64,000 bases of DNA from Microcoleus sp. FACHB-672. Lineage in GTDB: Bacteria > Cyanobacteriota > Cyanobacteriia > Cyanobacteriales > Oscillatoriaceae. Positions 1 to 8,169 of the stretch are shown here, piece after piece. The DNA is taken from positions 120,691-184,690 of the forward strand of contig NZ_JACJOU010000002.1 of the NCBI RefSeq assembly GCF_014695725.1, given 5' to 3'. Position 1 is the first letter of the stretch, and each line of letters begins with the position of its first letter. The notes below the pieces were generated by a model. That model did no database searches, was not told the origin of the DNA, and worked only from the letters and a program-made list of their open reading frames with translations. The position numbers and the translations under genes were made by a program.

Positions 1-12
1 TTCTCCCGCAAA

Positions 13-92
13 GGGTCGGGCTGGATTTGAACCAGCAGTGCTGATAGCTCCGGTTTTACAGACCTTTACCTGCGCCAATAGGGAGCCGACCC
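13..92 (-). tRNA. tRNA-Tyr (GTA), class II
   Basis: The minus strand folds with a perfect GGGTCGG/CCGACCC acceptor stem and a T arm containing GGTTCAAATCC. The anticodon loop CTGTAAA gives anticodon GTA at 57-59. The variable region is long, as expected of bacterial tRNA-Tyr. The anticodon stem pairs imperfectly, so the molecule may be partly degenerate. It is the most 3' complete member of the packed array in this window. Bases 1-9 (minus-strand GCGGGAGAA) look like the 5' end of a further tRNA cut by the window edge. Confidence 0.75.
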
Positions 93-100
93 AAAACAAT

Positions 101-172
101 CGCCCTAACGGGACTCGAACCCGTGTCTTCTGGTTGAAATTCAGAGATCCTTGACCGCTAGACGATAGGGCG
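101..172 (-). tRNA. tRNA-Glu (TTC)
   Basis: The 72-nt cloverleaf has a perfect CGCCCTA/TAGGGCG acceptor stem, the ATCGTCTAGCGGTCAAGGAT D arm typical of tRNA-Glu, a T loop TTCGAGT, and the anticodon loop ATTTCAA (anticodon TTC). The base pair closing the anticodon loop is an A.C mismatch. It lies 8 nt from the tRNA-Tyr gene. Confidence 0.8.
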
Positions 173-179
173 ATGTGAC

Positions 180-250
180 GCGGGAGGCGGGAGTTGAACC
201 CGAATTCTTCGGTTTTGGAGACCGACGTGTTGCCAGTTACACCACTCCCA
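180..250 (-). tRNA. tRNA-Trp (CCA), divergent
   Basis: The anticodon loop CTCCAAA gives CCA (Trp). The body resembles tRNA-Gln (starts TGGGAGTGGTGTAACTGGC) more than a normal cyanobacterial tRNA-Trp. The acceptor stem contains a U.G end pair and a mismatch at its base. It is probably a divergent array member rather than the housekeeping tRNA. The ends are accurate to about one base. Confidence 0.65.
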
Positions 251-258
251 CATTTGGT

Positions 259-329
259 AGCACCGGCGGGACTTGAACCCGCATCACCCGGCTTATGAGG
301 CCGGCGCTTTACCGATTAAGCTACGATGC
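259..329 (-). tRNA. tRNA-Met (CAT)
   Basis: The anticodon stem GCCGGC/GCCGG encloses loop CTCATAA with anticodon CAT. The T arm is GCGGGTTCAAGTCCCGC, and the acceptor pairs GCATCG with CGGTGC. It could be elongator Met or an Ile tRNA with a modified C34; the sequence alone does not decide. Confidence 0.7.
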
Positions 330-337
330 GATGCCAG

Positions 338-413
338 AGGCTGAGGTGGGATTTGAACCCACGAGAAAATCAGTTTTGCAGACTGACGCCTTCAACCACT
401 TGGCTACTCAGCC
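338..413 (-). tRNA. tRNA-Cys (GCA)
   Basis: The acceptor GGCTGAG/CTCAGCC is perfect, the discriminator is U as in tRNA-Cys, and the anticodon loop CTGCAAA gives GCA. The D arm has an extra insertion in the loop. It is an intact-looking member of the array. Confidence 0.8.
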
Positions 414-419
414 ATTTGG

Positions 420-494
420 AAGTCCCGACGAAATTTGCACTCGCAATCTCCACCTTGAGAGGGTGACGGCTTAAACGAATTCGCCCACGGGACT
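420..494 (-). tRNA. tRNA-like gene, anticodon CTC (Glu)
   Basis: The acceptor AGTCCCG/CGGGACT is perfect and the anticodon arm CACC-CTCTCAA-GGTG gives CTC (Glu, codon GAG). The T loop is TGCAAAT instead of TTCAAAT, with G.U pairs in the T stem, and the D arm is irregular. It may be a decayed or specialised tRNA. The CTC anticodon is unusual because bacteria usually read GAG with TTC. Confidence 0.5.
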
Positions 495-529
495 TTAAAT
501 TTAATTGCCTTCCCAGAATCACTGCTGAA

Positions 530-602
530 CGAGGCTGACGGGTCTCGATCCCGCGACCTTCTGTTCGACAGACAGATGCTCTTCCAACTGAGCTACAGCC
601 CC
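530..602 (-). tRNA. tRNA-Asp (GTC)
   Basis: First gene of the array in transcription order. It has acceptor GGGGCTG/CAGCCTC with one G.U pair, D arm TAGCTCAGTTGG, anticodon loop CTGTCGA (GTC), T arm GCGGGATCGAGACCCG and G73. The fold is normal. Confidence 0.8.
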
Positions 603-630
603 ATGAAATCAGCAGTTTGTCTTCTGGTGT

Positions 631-713
631 TTGGACATCTCGGCGGTTGACTCGGTGGAAGATGACCCAAGGGGGCTATCCTCAAGGTTGTAGTACGAAC
701 CGCCGTTGTCCAA
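631..713 (-). promoter_or_regulatory. structured leader of the tRNA array
   Basis: Two arms, TTGGACA + CGGCGGTT (631-648) and AACCGCCG + TGTCCAA (698-713), pair in 15 positions with small internal bulges. They enclose about 50 nt. The element lies between the array promoter (817-846) and tRNA-Asp and would be transcribed with the array. It could guide processing of the precursor or be a small RNA of its own; function unknown. Confidence 0.45.
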
Positions 714-816
714 TTTTTAATGACATGGCCTTTTACTTATTCAATTTTCAAGGTTCAGAGCTTGTATTGCTTTTGAGATAAGCTTTTCAGCTCTTTCTCT
801 CTCGCCCTACATTTAT

Positions 817-846
817 ATACTACAAGCATAATACAAAAAGTGTCAA
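817..846 (-). promoter_or_regulatory. sigma-70 type promoter for the tRNA array
   Basis: On the minus strand, TTGACA (846-841) is followed after 18 nt by TAGTAT (822-817). It points to tRNA-Asp about 200 nt downstream. No other promoter-like pair was seen between the tRNA genes, so the array is probably one transcript. Confidence 0.55.
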
Positions 847-1104
847 GGGTTTGTGCAAAAGTTTTTTTAGCCAGCTATCTAAAGTCGGAAAGCCTTGTAA
901 ATCGGGGATAATACGGTTTTATGGCAGCGAAACTCTCCGGCAAAAAGGCACAAAAGCGAAAAATTTCTTCCGTACTACACCAGCACCGTACTACACCGGC
1001 AGATCACAAAGCCGACATCGTGCAACCCAGCCTATATATAAAGACAGCTCACTCCTCTTTCGCTGATTGAGGAAGGAACAGTCCTCAGTTTGAAACACCA
1101 AAAA

Positions 1105-2295
1105 TTACTGCGGCTTCACCGGCAGCTCACTAAACTGGGCCATAAACCGTCGATCAATCCAATCCTTCCACCACCACAGCAATGGCGAAGGGCCAAAACC
1201 CCAAGCGCCACGGGATGCAATTGCCGAACCTGTGCCGGTGCCAATTAAAGAGAGATATTGCTTCTGCGGCTGATACGGCTTTAAGGACTCTCCTAGCAAA
1301 CTTCGCCGCAGGTTCTCATATAAAGGTTTGCCTTGCCGCACTGCAAAGACCCCGGCCTTGGGGCAAGGATTCTGTATTATGGTGGCAACATCACCGGCAG
1401 CGAAAACCTGGGGGTGAGAGACAGATTGCAGAAATTCGTTCACTTGGATAAAGCCGCGCTCATCCGTCGCTAAACCGGCATCTTGAAGCCAAGCCGGTGC
1501 GGATGCCTGAGTTACCCAGAAAATGCGATCACACTCCACACTCAAACCCGACTCAGAATGAATCATTAAAGATGAATTCTGCTTTTCTACCGCACAGACG
1601 GTTTCCCCTAGATGTAGTTGAATAGCGCGTTTCGTCAGAATTTTCTGTAAGTGCCGGCGTACCCATCGGTTATAGCTGGGCATAATTTCACCGTCGCGAT
1701 GGAAGATATGAATTTGTAGAATATCTGCCGGCAATTCAGTCTTCTTAAAAATTTGCCGTAAGCGTGCATCCATAGCCAATGCCAGTTCCACACCGCCGGC
1801 ACCCCCACCGACAATGCCAAGACTGTGGGGTTTTTTGGGAGTTACTATAATTTCCTCAAGCAGCCGGTGCCAACTTTCTAGCAACTGCGGCACCGGCTTC
1901 GCTGGAATTGCAAATTCAGTCGCACCGGGTACTGATATTGTGGCGGGAGTGCTGCCAATATCAACTGATACTACATCGAATGCCACCGGCAAACTATTCG
2001 CACACAACACTTTATTATTTGCTAAATCTAAACCGATTGCCTCGTCAATGATTAGTTTAGCTCCGGCAAACTGTGCTAATTTTCGTAAATTTATATGACA
2101 CTCATCAAATTTATAAAAGCCGGCTACATAACCAGGGAGCATCCCCGAATAAGGCGCATGAGGCGTATTGGCAATCAGCGTTATACGGACTCCCGGAAGA
2201 GGTTTTGCGCCCAGCAATTGCAGTACAATCGCATTACTGTGGCCGCCGCCAATCAGCACTAACTCTTGATCAATGGGTTGTGAGATTTCCTGCAT
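1105..2295 (-). CDS. FAD/NAD(P)-dependent oxidoreductase (SelD N-terminal-module type)
   Basis: This 396-aa pyridine nucleotide-disulfide oxidoreductase has an FAD-binding GGGHSN motif near residue 16 and a second Rossmann motif GGGAGGVELALA near residue 163. An FAD-contacting AAGDVA segment lies near residue 300. It resembles the NDH-2-like module that in many bacteria is fused to or precedes selenide water dikinase (SelD). Here the protein ends after the oxidoreductase and no SelD sequence follows. Its substrate is unknown; electron transfer from NAD(P)H to a quinone or a selenium/sulfur compound is possible from the family only. Confidence 0.8.
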   Translation of the reverse strand: MQEISQPIDQELVLIGGGHSNAIVLQLLGAKPLPGVRITLIANTPHAPYSGMLPGYVAGFYKFDECHINLRKLAQFAGAKLIIDEAIGLDLANNKVLCANSLPVAFDVVSVDIGSTPATISVPGATEFAIPAKPVPQLLESWHRLLEEIIVTPKKPHSLGIVGGGAGGVELALAMDARLRQIFKKTELPADILQIHIFHRDGEIMPSYNRWVRRHLQKILTKRAIQLHLGETVCAVEKQNSSLMIHSESGLSVECDRIFWVTQASAPAWLQDAGLATDERGFIQVNEFLQSVSHPQVFAAGDVATIIQNPCPKAGVFAVRQGKPLYENLRRSLLGESLKPYQPQKQYLSLIGTGTGSAIASRGAWGFGPSPLLWWWKDWIDRRFMAQFSELPVKPQ

Positions 2296-2337
2296 TAAAG
2301 AGCCAGTGCTGAAACGTTAAATACTTCGATCAAAAGA

Positions 2338-2799
2338 TTATCCACCACAACTTCCACAATCTGCACCGCTACAATTGAGTATTCCATAGTCAAGGTCAGA
2401 ATGGCAGCCGACGCATCCCTCCGAATCTCCTAAGCCGGTGTCAATCGCTAAACAGCTACTCTCTATACACTCCGAACAACTACTGTTTGCTAGAGTGTCG
2501 CAATTCCTGCCGCGATGCCGGCGTTGTGCTTCTTTGTTTGGATTTGGCGTTTCAATCGTGGCTCTCAGAACTTGATTCGCAGCTTTGCAAGCTTGTAGCC
2601 GGTGTCGAGCAGCAGGAATCGCCTCAATTAAACCCTGCTCCAAAATGGTACGTTTGATAAATTCCGAGCAAGACTCTTTTCCATGTAGTACCCGATACGC
2701 ACAGGAAAACCCCTTTTTTGGGGAAATATGCTTTTGATACCCACCAATCAAAGCAGCAACTGAGCTACGAGGGACTGAGTCAACTGTTGTGATAACCAT
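2338..2799 (-). CDS. YidD-like membrane insertion factor family protein with Cys-rich tail
   Basis: Residues about 15-80 (GGYQKHISPKKGFSCAYR, then CSEF and a helix ending in RHRLQACKAA) match the YidD/haemolytic-domain family, whose members assist membrane protein insertion by YidC. The canonical family is about 70-90 aa. This protein has 153 aa because of a C-terminal tail of about 55 residues with eleven cysteines in CSECIESSC, CVGCHS and CSGADCGSCGG patterns. The tail could bind metal or be cross-linked; its role is unknown. It lies 42 bp upstream of the oxidoreductase gene on the same strand, so the two may be co-transcribed. Confidence 0.7.
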   Translation of the reverse strand: MVITTVDSVPRSSVAALIGGYQKHISPKKGFSCAYRVLHGKESCSEFIKRTILEQGLIEAIPAARHRLQACKAANQVLRATIETPNPNKEAQRRHRGRNCDTLANSSCSECIESSCLAIDTGLGDSEGCVGCHSDLDYGILNCSGADCGSCGG

Positions 2800-3370
2800 C
2801 TATTAGATGTTGAGCTTAATACCAAAATCTACAATTGGGAGCGTTTAACAAATGCTGAGATCCACTCTTTAGCTTTACTTATTCATTATCCGGTGGTGAG
2901 GGTAAACCTCCTACCTTTGTATTATATTTTGACGCTGAGCTTTTTATCCTTTGCTTTTATTTTCTTAAGTGTGGGTTTTATGATTTTCCTCTCCTGAACT
3001 ACGGTTCATAGTAAGACTATGCTAGTTGAGAGTGGGAGTTGGATAAAACGTAGCGAGTTCTTAAGATAGAATAAATTCAATAAAGCTGGAATCAATCAGG
3101 AAATGCTCAAGGCTAGCCAAGCCGAGCTAGCCTAAGTGTCATGTGTCGGCAGATTTGCAGTCAGCCAATTTTTCTTGTGGGAATTTTATACTTCAACTAT
3201 GAAAATTCGGCTAAATTAAGTTATTTATTAAAAGCCTAAATTAATTTTTTACAGTCCTTTTAATCTTTAGACTTGACAACACTTGAAAATAGATAAAAAA
3301 TATAAGTGGAAAGTCAACAAGCTATAAAAGCCTTGTTTTAAGGTTTAATTTAAAATTTTTACGGTAGCCT
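2800..3370. other. gene-free spacer
   Basis: AT-rich stretch of about 570 bp between a minus-strand and a plus-strand gene. No convincing coding frame, RNA gene or long inverted repeat was seen. It presumably contains the divergent promoters. Confidence 0.4.
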
Positions 3371-3688
3371 ATGGTGTTAGAGATTTTCTTAATTTTTATC
3401 TTGGGTTTAACACCGCCCTTGCTATCTTTATGGAGCCGGCGGCTGGCAGAAGCGCGGGCAACCTCGCGGTTGAGGGCGGCGAGGGAAGCAGCAGCAACAA
3501 GGGGGCTGCGAAGCCTCGCACTTTCCACAGATACACATCATCCCGAAAGAATGGGCCAATTCCTTGGCGATCCTTCGTGCCGATTTAATGCCAAATCGGC
3601 TTATATTCGCTGTGCGGTTAATCCTATAGGGCCATGTCAGGATTGTCCTCAGTATCAACCACGAGAGGATATCAATTTTGGACTTTAA
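3371..3688 (+). CDS. DUF6464 family protein
   Basis: A 105-aa protein with one N-terminal membrane segment (LEIFLIFILGLTPPLLSLW), a short Arg/Ala-rich basic stretch, then a conserved C-terminal block with YIRCAVNPIGPCQDCPQYQP. The spaced cysteines in that block are typical of cyanobacterial DUF6464 proteins. They suggest metal binding, but no function is known. The annotated ATG is the first in the frame. Confidence 0.7.
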   Translation: MVLEIFLIFILGLTPPLLSLWSRRLAEARATSRLRAAREAAATRGLRSLALSTDTHHPERMGQFLGDPSCRFNAKSAYIRCAVNPIGPCQDCPQYQPREDINFGL

Positions 3689-4013
3689 TTTTTAACCGGC
3701 CAGTCTACTTAAATTGGTTAATCAACCGGATTTTTTACCCGCACTAGCAGCTCGGTGTTTGCCTCGATTTGTCCACCGGCACCACTCTGTGCAAGACAAT
3801 TATTACTGGCAAAGCTGGCCACATTCTTTTAATCCAGCCAATTTCTTGACACAATCGGTAAAAATTTATAACAATTGTAGGTTGGCTGTCTATTCAAGCT
3901 CGGATCAGGTATGGCCTACGGTCAGGCTGCGCCAATTGGCAAAGCAAAAGCTGGCCCTCGCCCCATGAGCGGGATCGCTCAGCTACCTGTACGGCAATTT
4001 ACTCAACAAATCC
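3689..4013. other. spacer upstream of rplU
   Basis: A small open frame at 3714-3968 has no recognisable protein features and is not called. The stretch probably holds the promoter and leader of the ribosomal protein operon. Confidence 0.35.
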
Positions 4014-4412
4014 ATGACTTACGCAATTATCGAAACCGGCGGCAAACAACTACGGGTAGAACCGGGTCGCTTCTATGATATCGAACTGCTTCCTGTAGAA
4101 CCAGACGTAGACCTCACCATCGACAGAGTCTTGTTCGTTCAGCACGACGGCGGTGTTAGTATCGGTCAGCCCTTCGTCGAAGGCGCAACCGTCGAAGCCA
4201 CCGTGCTACAACACCGACGGGGCCGGAAAGTGCTCGTCTACAAGATGAAGCCCAAAAAGAAAACCCGTAATAAGCGGGGACACCGGCAAGAAATCACTCG
4301 CCTGATGATTAACTCCATCAGTCTGAATGGCTCAGTGTTCAGCGCCGACGAGTCGGCATCTACCGTGCCAGCGTCTCAGCCAGAAGACGCCTATGAAACT
4401 GCGGCAGAATAA
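4014..4412 (+). CDS. rplU: 50S ribosomal protein L21
   Basis: It begins [18 protein letters not shown], the classic L21 start, and contains the [25 protein letters not shown] rRNA-binding block. At 132 aa it is longer than the usual 103 aa, with an acidic Ser/Ala-rich C-terminal extension common in cyanobacteria. It forms an rplU-rpmA pair with the next gene. Confidence 0.95.
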   Translation: MTYAIIETGGKQLRVEPGRFYDIELLPVEPDVDLTIDRVLFVQHDGGVSIGQPFVEGATVEATVLQHRRGRKVLVYKMKPKKKTRNKRGHRQEITRLMINSISLNGSVFSADESASTVPASQPEDAYETAAE

Positions 4413-4470
4413 GTAAAGGGAATGGGGCATAGGGGATAGGGCATGGCTGCGCCAACCTAAAGGTACGGTC
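4413..4470. repeat. dispersed intergenic repeat copy A
   Basis: The segment containing GGGGCATAGG, GGGCATGG and CTGCGCCAACCTAAAGGTA recurs in inverted orientation after hemB (6062-6125), where CCTTTAGGTTGGCG and CCCCATGCCCCATGCCCC are seen. It is a typical cyanobacterial intergenic repeat with no coding potential. Confidence 0.6.
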
Positions 4471-4545
4471 ATTGAGAAGTCTTTCTTTTCCTCTTTCCTA
4501 ACCTTTAGCCCCGAAAACAATTTGTAAAGAGACTCGGAGGAAACT

Positions 4546-4836
4546 ATGGCTCATAAGAAAGGAACCGGCAGTACACGCAACGGACGCGACTCTAATGCCC
4601 AGCGCCTAGGCGTCAAGCGCTTCGGTGGCCAAACCGTCCGAGCCGGCAATATTTTGGTACGCCAGCGCGGCACCAAGTTTCACCCAGGCAACAATGTCGG
4701 CATTGGTTGTGACGATACCTTGTTTGCCCTTATTGATGGCGTTGTCACCTTTGAACGCAAAGGAAAAACCCGCAAGAAAGTAAGCGTCTACGCCAACGCA
4801 GTTGCTGAGACTGAACCCGTTGCGGCTCAAGTCTAA
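4546..4836 (+). CDS. rpmA: 50S ribosomal protein L27
   Basis: It starts [20 protein letters not shown] and carries [22 protein letters not shown], diagnostic of L27, whose N-terminus reaches the peptidyl transferase centre. The length of 96 aa fits the family plus a short tail. A GGAGG ribosome-binding site lies just upstream of the ATG. It follows rplU by 133 bp that contain a repeat. Confidence 0.95.
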   Translation: MAHKKGTGSTRNGRDSNAQRLGVKRFGGQTVRAGNILVRQRGTKFHPGNNVGIGCDDTLFALIDGVVTFERKGKTRKKVSVYANAVAETEPVAAQV

Positions 4837-4992
4837 ACGTCATTGGCCAGTTAAGATAAATCGTGAGGGGTGCATGGCTGTGCGCCCCTCTTTTTATGGA
4901 AATGTTACAGAACGTTACCTAAATACGGTTTGTTAGGGCAGCGACAAGTTTTAGACTGGATCTTTGATATTTTTTGACCGTTAACAAACGCC

Positions 4993-5973
4993 ATGTTTCC
5001 AATCCATCGCCCTCGCCGCCTTCGCAGCCATCCTCAGGTGCGTCGGATGGTACGTGAAAATGTAGTGACCACAAGCGATCTGATTTACCCTCTATTTGCC
5101 GTGCCAGGAGAGGGGATTGCCAAAGAGGTCAAATCCATGCCCGGAGTTTACCAACTCTCGGTAGACAAAATCGTACAAGAAGCCAAGGAAGTCTATGACC
5201 TCGGCATCCCCGCTATTATTTTATTTGGCATTCCCGAAGATAAGGATATAGACGCCACCGGCGCTTGGCACGATTGTGGAATTGTGCAAAAAGCCACGAC
5301 AGCCGTTAAAGAAGCGGTGCCGGATCTGGTTGTGGTTGTGGATACTTGCTTGTGTGAATATACCAGCCACGGTCACTGCGGCTATCTGGAAGTCGGCGAC
5401 TTGACAGGTCGAGTTTTGAACGATCCCACCCTAGAGTTGCTGAAAAAGACCGCTGTAGCCCAAGCAAAAGCCGGTGCAGATATTATTGCGCCTTCTGGGA
5501 TGATGGATGGGTTTGTGCAAGCCATTCGGGAAGGATTGGATGCTGCCGGCTACCAGGACACGCCGATTATGTCCTACGCTGCTAAGTACGCCTCGGCTTA
5601 TTATGGGCCGTTCCGCGATGCCGCCGACTCTGCGCCGCAGTTTGGCGATCGTCGCACTTACCAGATGGACCCAGGCAATGGAAGCGAAGCGCTGAAGGAA
5701 ATTGCCCTAGATATCGCAGAAGGGGCAGATATGCTGATGGTAAAACCGGCATTGGCTTATATGGATATCATCTGGCGCGTCAAGGAAGCAACAAACCTGC
5801 CGGTGGCTGCTTACAACGTTTCTGGCGAATATTCGATGGTTAAAGCCGCTGCCCTCAATGGCTGGATTGATGAAGAGCGAGTGGTGATGGAAACCTTAAC
5901 CGGCTTCAAACGTGCCGGTGCTGACTTGATTCTCACATACCACGCCAAAGACGCCGCCCGCTGGATACGTTAG
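4993..5973 (+). CDS. hemB: delta-aminolevulinic acid dehydratase (porphobilinogen synthase)
   Basis: The enzyme condenses two aminolevulinate molecules to porphobilinogen in tetrapyrrole (heme, chlorophyll, bilin) synthesis. The 326-aa protein shows both Schiff-base lysine regions, [16 protein letters not shown] near residue 196 and [14 protein letters not shown] near residue 250. It also has a three-cysteine zinc site in [14 protein letters not shown] near residue 116, so it is the zinc rather than the magnesium/aspartate type. Length is normal. Confidence 0.95.
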   Translation: MFPIHRPRRLRSHPQVRRMVRENVVTTSDLIYPLFAVPGEGIAKEVKSMPGVYQLSVDKIVQEAKEVYDLGIPAIILFGIPEDKDIDATGAWHDCGIVQKATTAVKEAVPDLVVVVDTCLCEYTSHGHCGYLEVGDLTGRVLNDPTLELLKKTAVAQAKAGADIIAPSGMMDGFVQAIREGLDAAGYQDTPIMSYAAKYASAYYGPFRDAADSAPQFGDRRTYQMDPGNGSEALKEIALDIAEGADMLMVKPALAYMDIIWRVKEATNLPVAAYNVSGEYSMVKAAALNGWIDEERVVMETLTGFKRAGADLILTYHAKDAARWIR

Positions 5974-6130
5974 AGTGCTGAGTGCTTTTTTGAGTGCTGA
6001 GTGCTGAGTGCCGAGTGCTGAGAGGGAGAGCGGGAGAGTGGGAGAGTAGGAACAAAAGAAAATGCCCCCTGCCCATACCTTTAGGTTGGCGAAGCCTTGC
6101 CCCATGCCCCATGCCCCATTCCCAATATCT
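5974..6130. repeat. heptamer tandem repeats and dispersed repeat copy B
   Basis: Downstream of hemB lie several GAGTGCT units, then GGGAGAG units, both 7-bp tandem repeats of the type common in filamentous cyanobacteria. They are followed by an inverted copy of the repeat at 4413-4470 (CCTTTAGGTTGGCG, CCCATGCCCCATG). Confidence 0.65.
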
Positions 6131-6580
6131 CATTTAGTAAAGGCGCGATCAACCGCGTCTTTATTTTTATCTTTGAACACATTAAAAAAACTTCTCTCAT
6201 CTATAAGCTAATATTTACAGTTTCTAATTAAAGCGCATGATTAAATGTCAGGAAATCTCAATAAAAATCTCCTCTAGAATCTTTCTTAAGGTTGAAAGTT
6301 TTTGTAAAAAATAATACTATTTTGGATAGAGAATCAAAATTTATCTATGTCAATTTAAAGTTTTAAAGACGGCTTACACAGCGCAATCATGGCGAGTATA
6401 CCGTCATTAAAAAGCTTGTCGAGACTAAATGAGTAAAAATAGCTAATGACAACCCTTGGTTCTCCAAACCGCGCTAAGCATTCTATAGTGAGACATCAGG
6501 GCAATCATAAACTTAAACATTTTTGACCGTGCATTTATGAGCATCTTCTAACATTCATAGCCGCACGCTTGCTAGTTCCC
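6131..6580. other. gene-free spacer
   Basis: About 450 bp of AT-rich DNA without a supported gene. It should carry the promoter of the following acetyltransferase gene. No repeat or hairpin stands out. Confidence 0.35.
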
Positions 6581-7174
6581 ATGCGAAATATAGAAAATAT
6601 TTCTATTGAAAGATTTATTCTACAGGGGGATGTGCGGAAAAATGAGTTTGTGCAAGATATAGTTAGTATCAGAGCAAATCCAGGTGACAGGGAATTAAAA
6701 ACAATGGATTGCAGTCATATTCAATTTTGCGACCGTAAGTCAAAAATCGATCTCAAGCAACTTCAAGAGCTGTTTAAGTTAGCGGCTTTTTGGGCACAGG
6801 AACGACAAATCGAAGATTTAGCCATTGCAATTGCCAATAGCGAACCCGCCATTAGTGTTTGGGATGGGGATCGCATGATTGGATTTGCTCGCGCCACATC
6901 CGATGGAATCTATCGAGGGACGATTTGGGACGTGGTGATTCATCCAGGCTATCAAGGTGCCGGCTTGGGACGCAAGTTAGTGCAAACTGTGTTGAGCCAT
7001 CCTCGGCTGAGTCGCGTTGAGCGGGTTTACCTGATGACAACTCACCAGCAAAAGTTTTACGAACGCATTGGTTTCGAGGAAAACCAAAGTACAACAATGG
7101 TACTGCACAATCCTCTGCTCGTTAGTCAAATTCCGGCTCAGGAATTACCAGTGGAAGCGAGCATTGAATTCTGA
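6581..7174 (+). CDS. GNAT family N-acetyltransferase
   Basis: The acetyl-CoA binding motif VVIHPGYQGAGLGRKLVQTVL (Q/R-x-x-G-x-G/A) and the downstream YLMTTHQQKFYERIGF block define a GNAT enzyme; the substrate is unknown. ATG 6581 gives 197 aa. A second start, ATG 6703 (MDCSHIQFCDR), gives a core of about 157 aa and may be the true one, because the first 40 residues show no domain. The 3' end overlaps the convergent kinase gene by 53 bp. Confidence 0.8.
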   Translation: MRNIENISIERFILQGDVRKNEFVQDIVSIRANPGDRELKTMDCSHIQFCDRKSKIDLKQLQELFKLAAFWAQERQIEDLAIAIANSEPAISVWDGDRMIGFARATSDGIYRGTIWDVVIHPGYQGAGLGRKLVQTVLSHPRLSRVERVYLMTTHQQKFYERIGFEENQSTTMVLHNPLLVSQIPAQELPVEASIEF

Positions 7175-8072
7175 TAAGATTGGAAGTTTCTGAAGAAGAT
7201 TCCGGTGGCGCTACAACTTCTAAGCGCCCACTCATCATTTCCAGGAGATTCTGATTCATTAGCAGCTTCATGCCGGTTGATAGATCAAAATTGGCGCTAA
7301 AGTCACCTTCTGTCGCCGGCACTAATGGCACTGAGTCTAAAGGTTCGTTCCAACCCAAGCAAACACCTTTATCCGAAGTTGCCGGCAGGGGAGTATCAAT
7401 CCAAATGTGAGCGACTCCTGATGCCGGTGACGCATGGGCTGAAATACCAATGCTGCCGTGTTGCATTTCAGTAATAGCGTTGTCTACTAGATAAACTAAC
7501 ACTTGGGTGAGCCGAGGAGCATCGGCTAAAATGTAAATGTCAGGATCGGGCAGTGTGACTTTCAGACGCAGATTGCGATTTTCTGCCGGCAAATGAGTCA
7601 AATCTTTAACGTCATTTAAAATTGCAACTAACTGAAGGGGCTGAATCTGCATCCTATCTGAGCCATGCTCAGTTTTAGCAACAACAAGGATACTATCTAA
7701 AAGTCCTAACAGTTTTAAGGCTGATTCATGAGCTTGCGCTAAAAATTCTCGCTCTTCATCTAAGTCGTCACACAACTCAGCCAAAATTAGTTGATAGGCA
7801 CCGATTATGCCATTAAGTGGCGAGCGCAGCTCATGAGAAGTTCTGGCTAAAAACCCCCCTTTAAACCGGCTCATTTCTGATGCCATTGCATAAGCTAATT
7901 TCGTTTGTTTTAACTCCTCCAGGAGCGCCGGCACGTCTTGATTAGCCGCTGTAACCTCCGGGCTAACCGGCTCGTTAGATTCCGGCATCGAGCTTTGTGA
8001 GCGCAACAGCCAACTTCCGCCAACCCCAAGCCCCAGCCCAAAAAGTAGATATACCCAGTTACTCCAGTCCAT
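7122..8072 (-). CDS. membrane-anchored histidine kinase-like protein, degenerate ATPase
   Basis: Residues 6-24 form a membrane anchor. The HisKA dimerisation helix contains FLARTSHELRSPLNGIIG with the phospho-accepting His near residue 81. The ATPase part retains an N-box-like VDNAI and a C-terminal STGMKLLMNQNLLEMMSGRLEV (G2-like), but a clear DxGxG G1 box is missing (WIDTPLP instead). It may be a low-activity or non-catalytic kinase. No sensor domain is present. It overlaps the GNAT gene tail to tail. Confidence 0.7.
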   Translation of the reverse strand: MDWSNWVYLLFGLGLGVGGSWLLRSQSSMPESNEPVSPEVTAANQDVPALLEELKQTKLAYAMASEMSRFKGGFLARTSHELRSPLNGIIGAYQLILAELCDDLDEEREFLAQAHESALKLLGLLDSILVVAKTEHGSDRMQIQPLQLVAILNDVKDLTHLPAENRNLRLKVTLPDPDIYILADAPRLTQVLVYLVDNAITEMQHGSIGISAHASPASGVAHIWIDTPLPATSDKGVCLGWNEPLDSVPLVPATEGDFSANFDLSTGMKLLMNQNLLEMMSGRLEVVAPPESSSETSNLIRIQCSLPLVIPEPEFD

Positions 8073-8169
8073 AGTTTTGAGTTAAAGCGATTAGCAATTA
8101 ATAACTAGTATTAACAATTAGCAATTAGCGAATCGCTGGCCGCTAACTCATAACTGATCTTCATTACGC

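Noticed and set aside
851..1066. 71-codon open frame between the tRNA array and the oxidoreductase
   Set aside because: It overlaps the array promoter on the other strand, has no domain and no ribosome-binding site.
3714..3968. 84-codon frame upstream of rplU
   Set aside because: Composition resembles intergenic DNA; no conserved motif.
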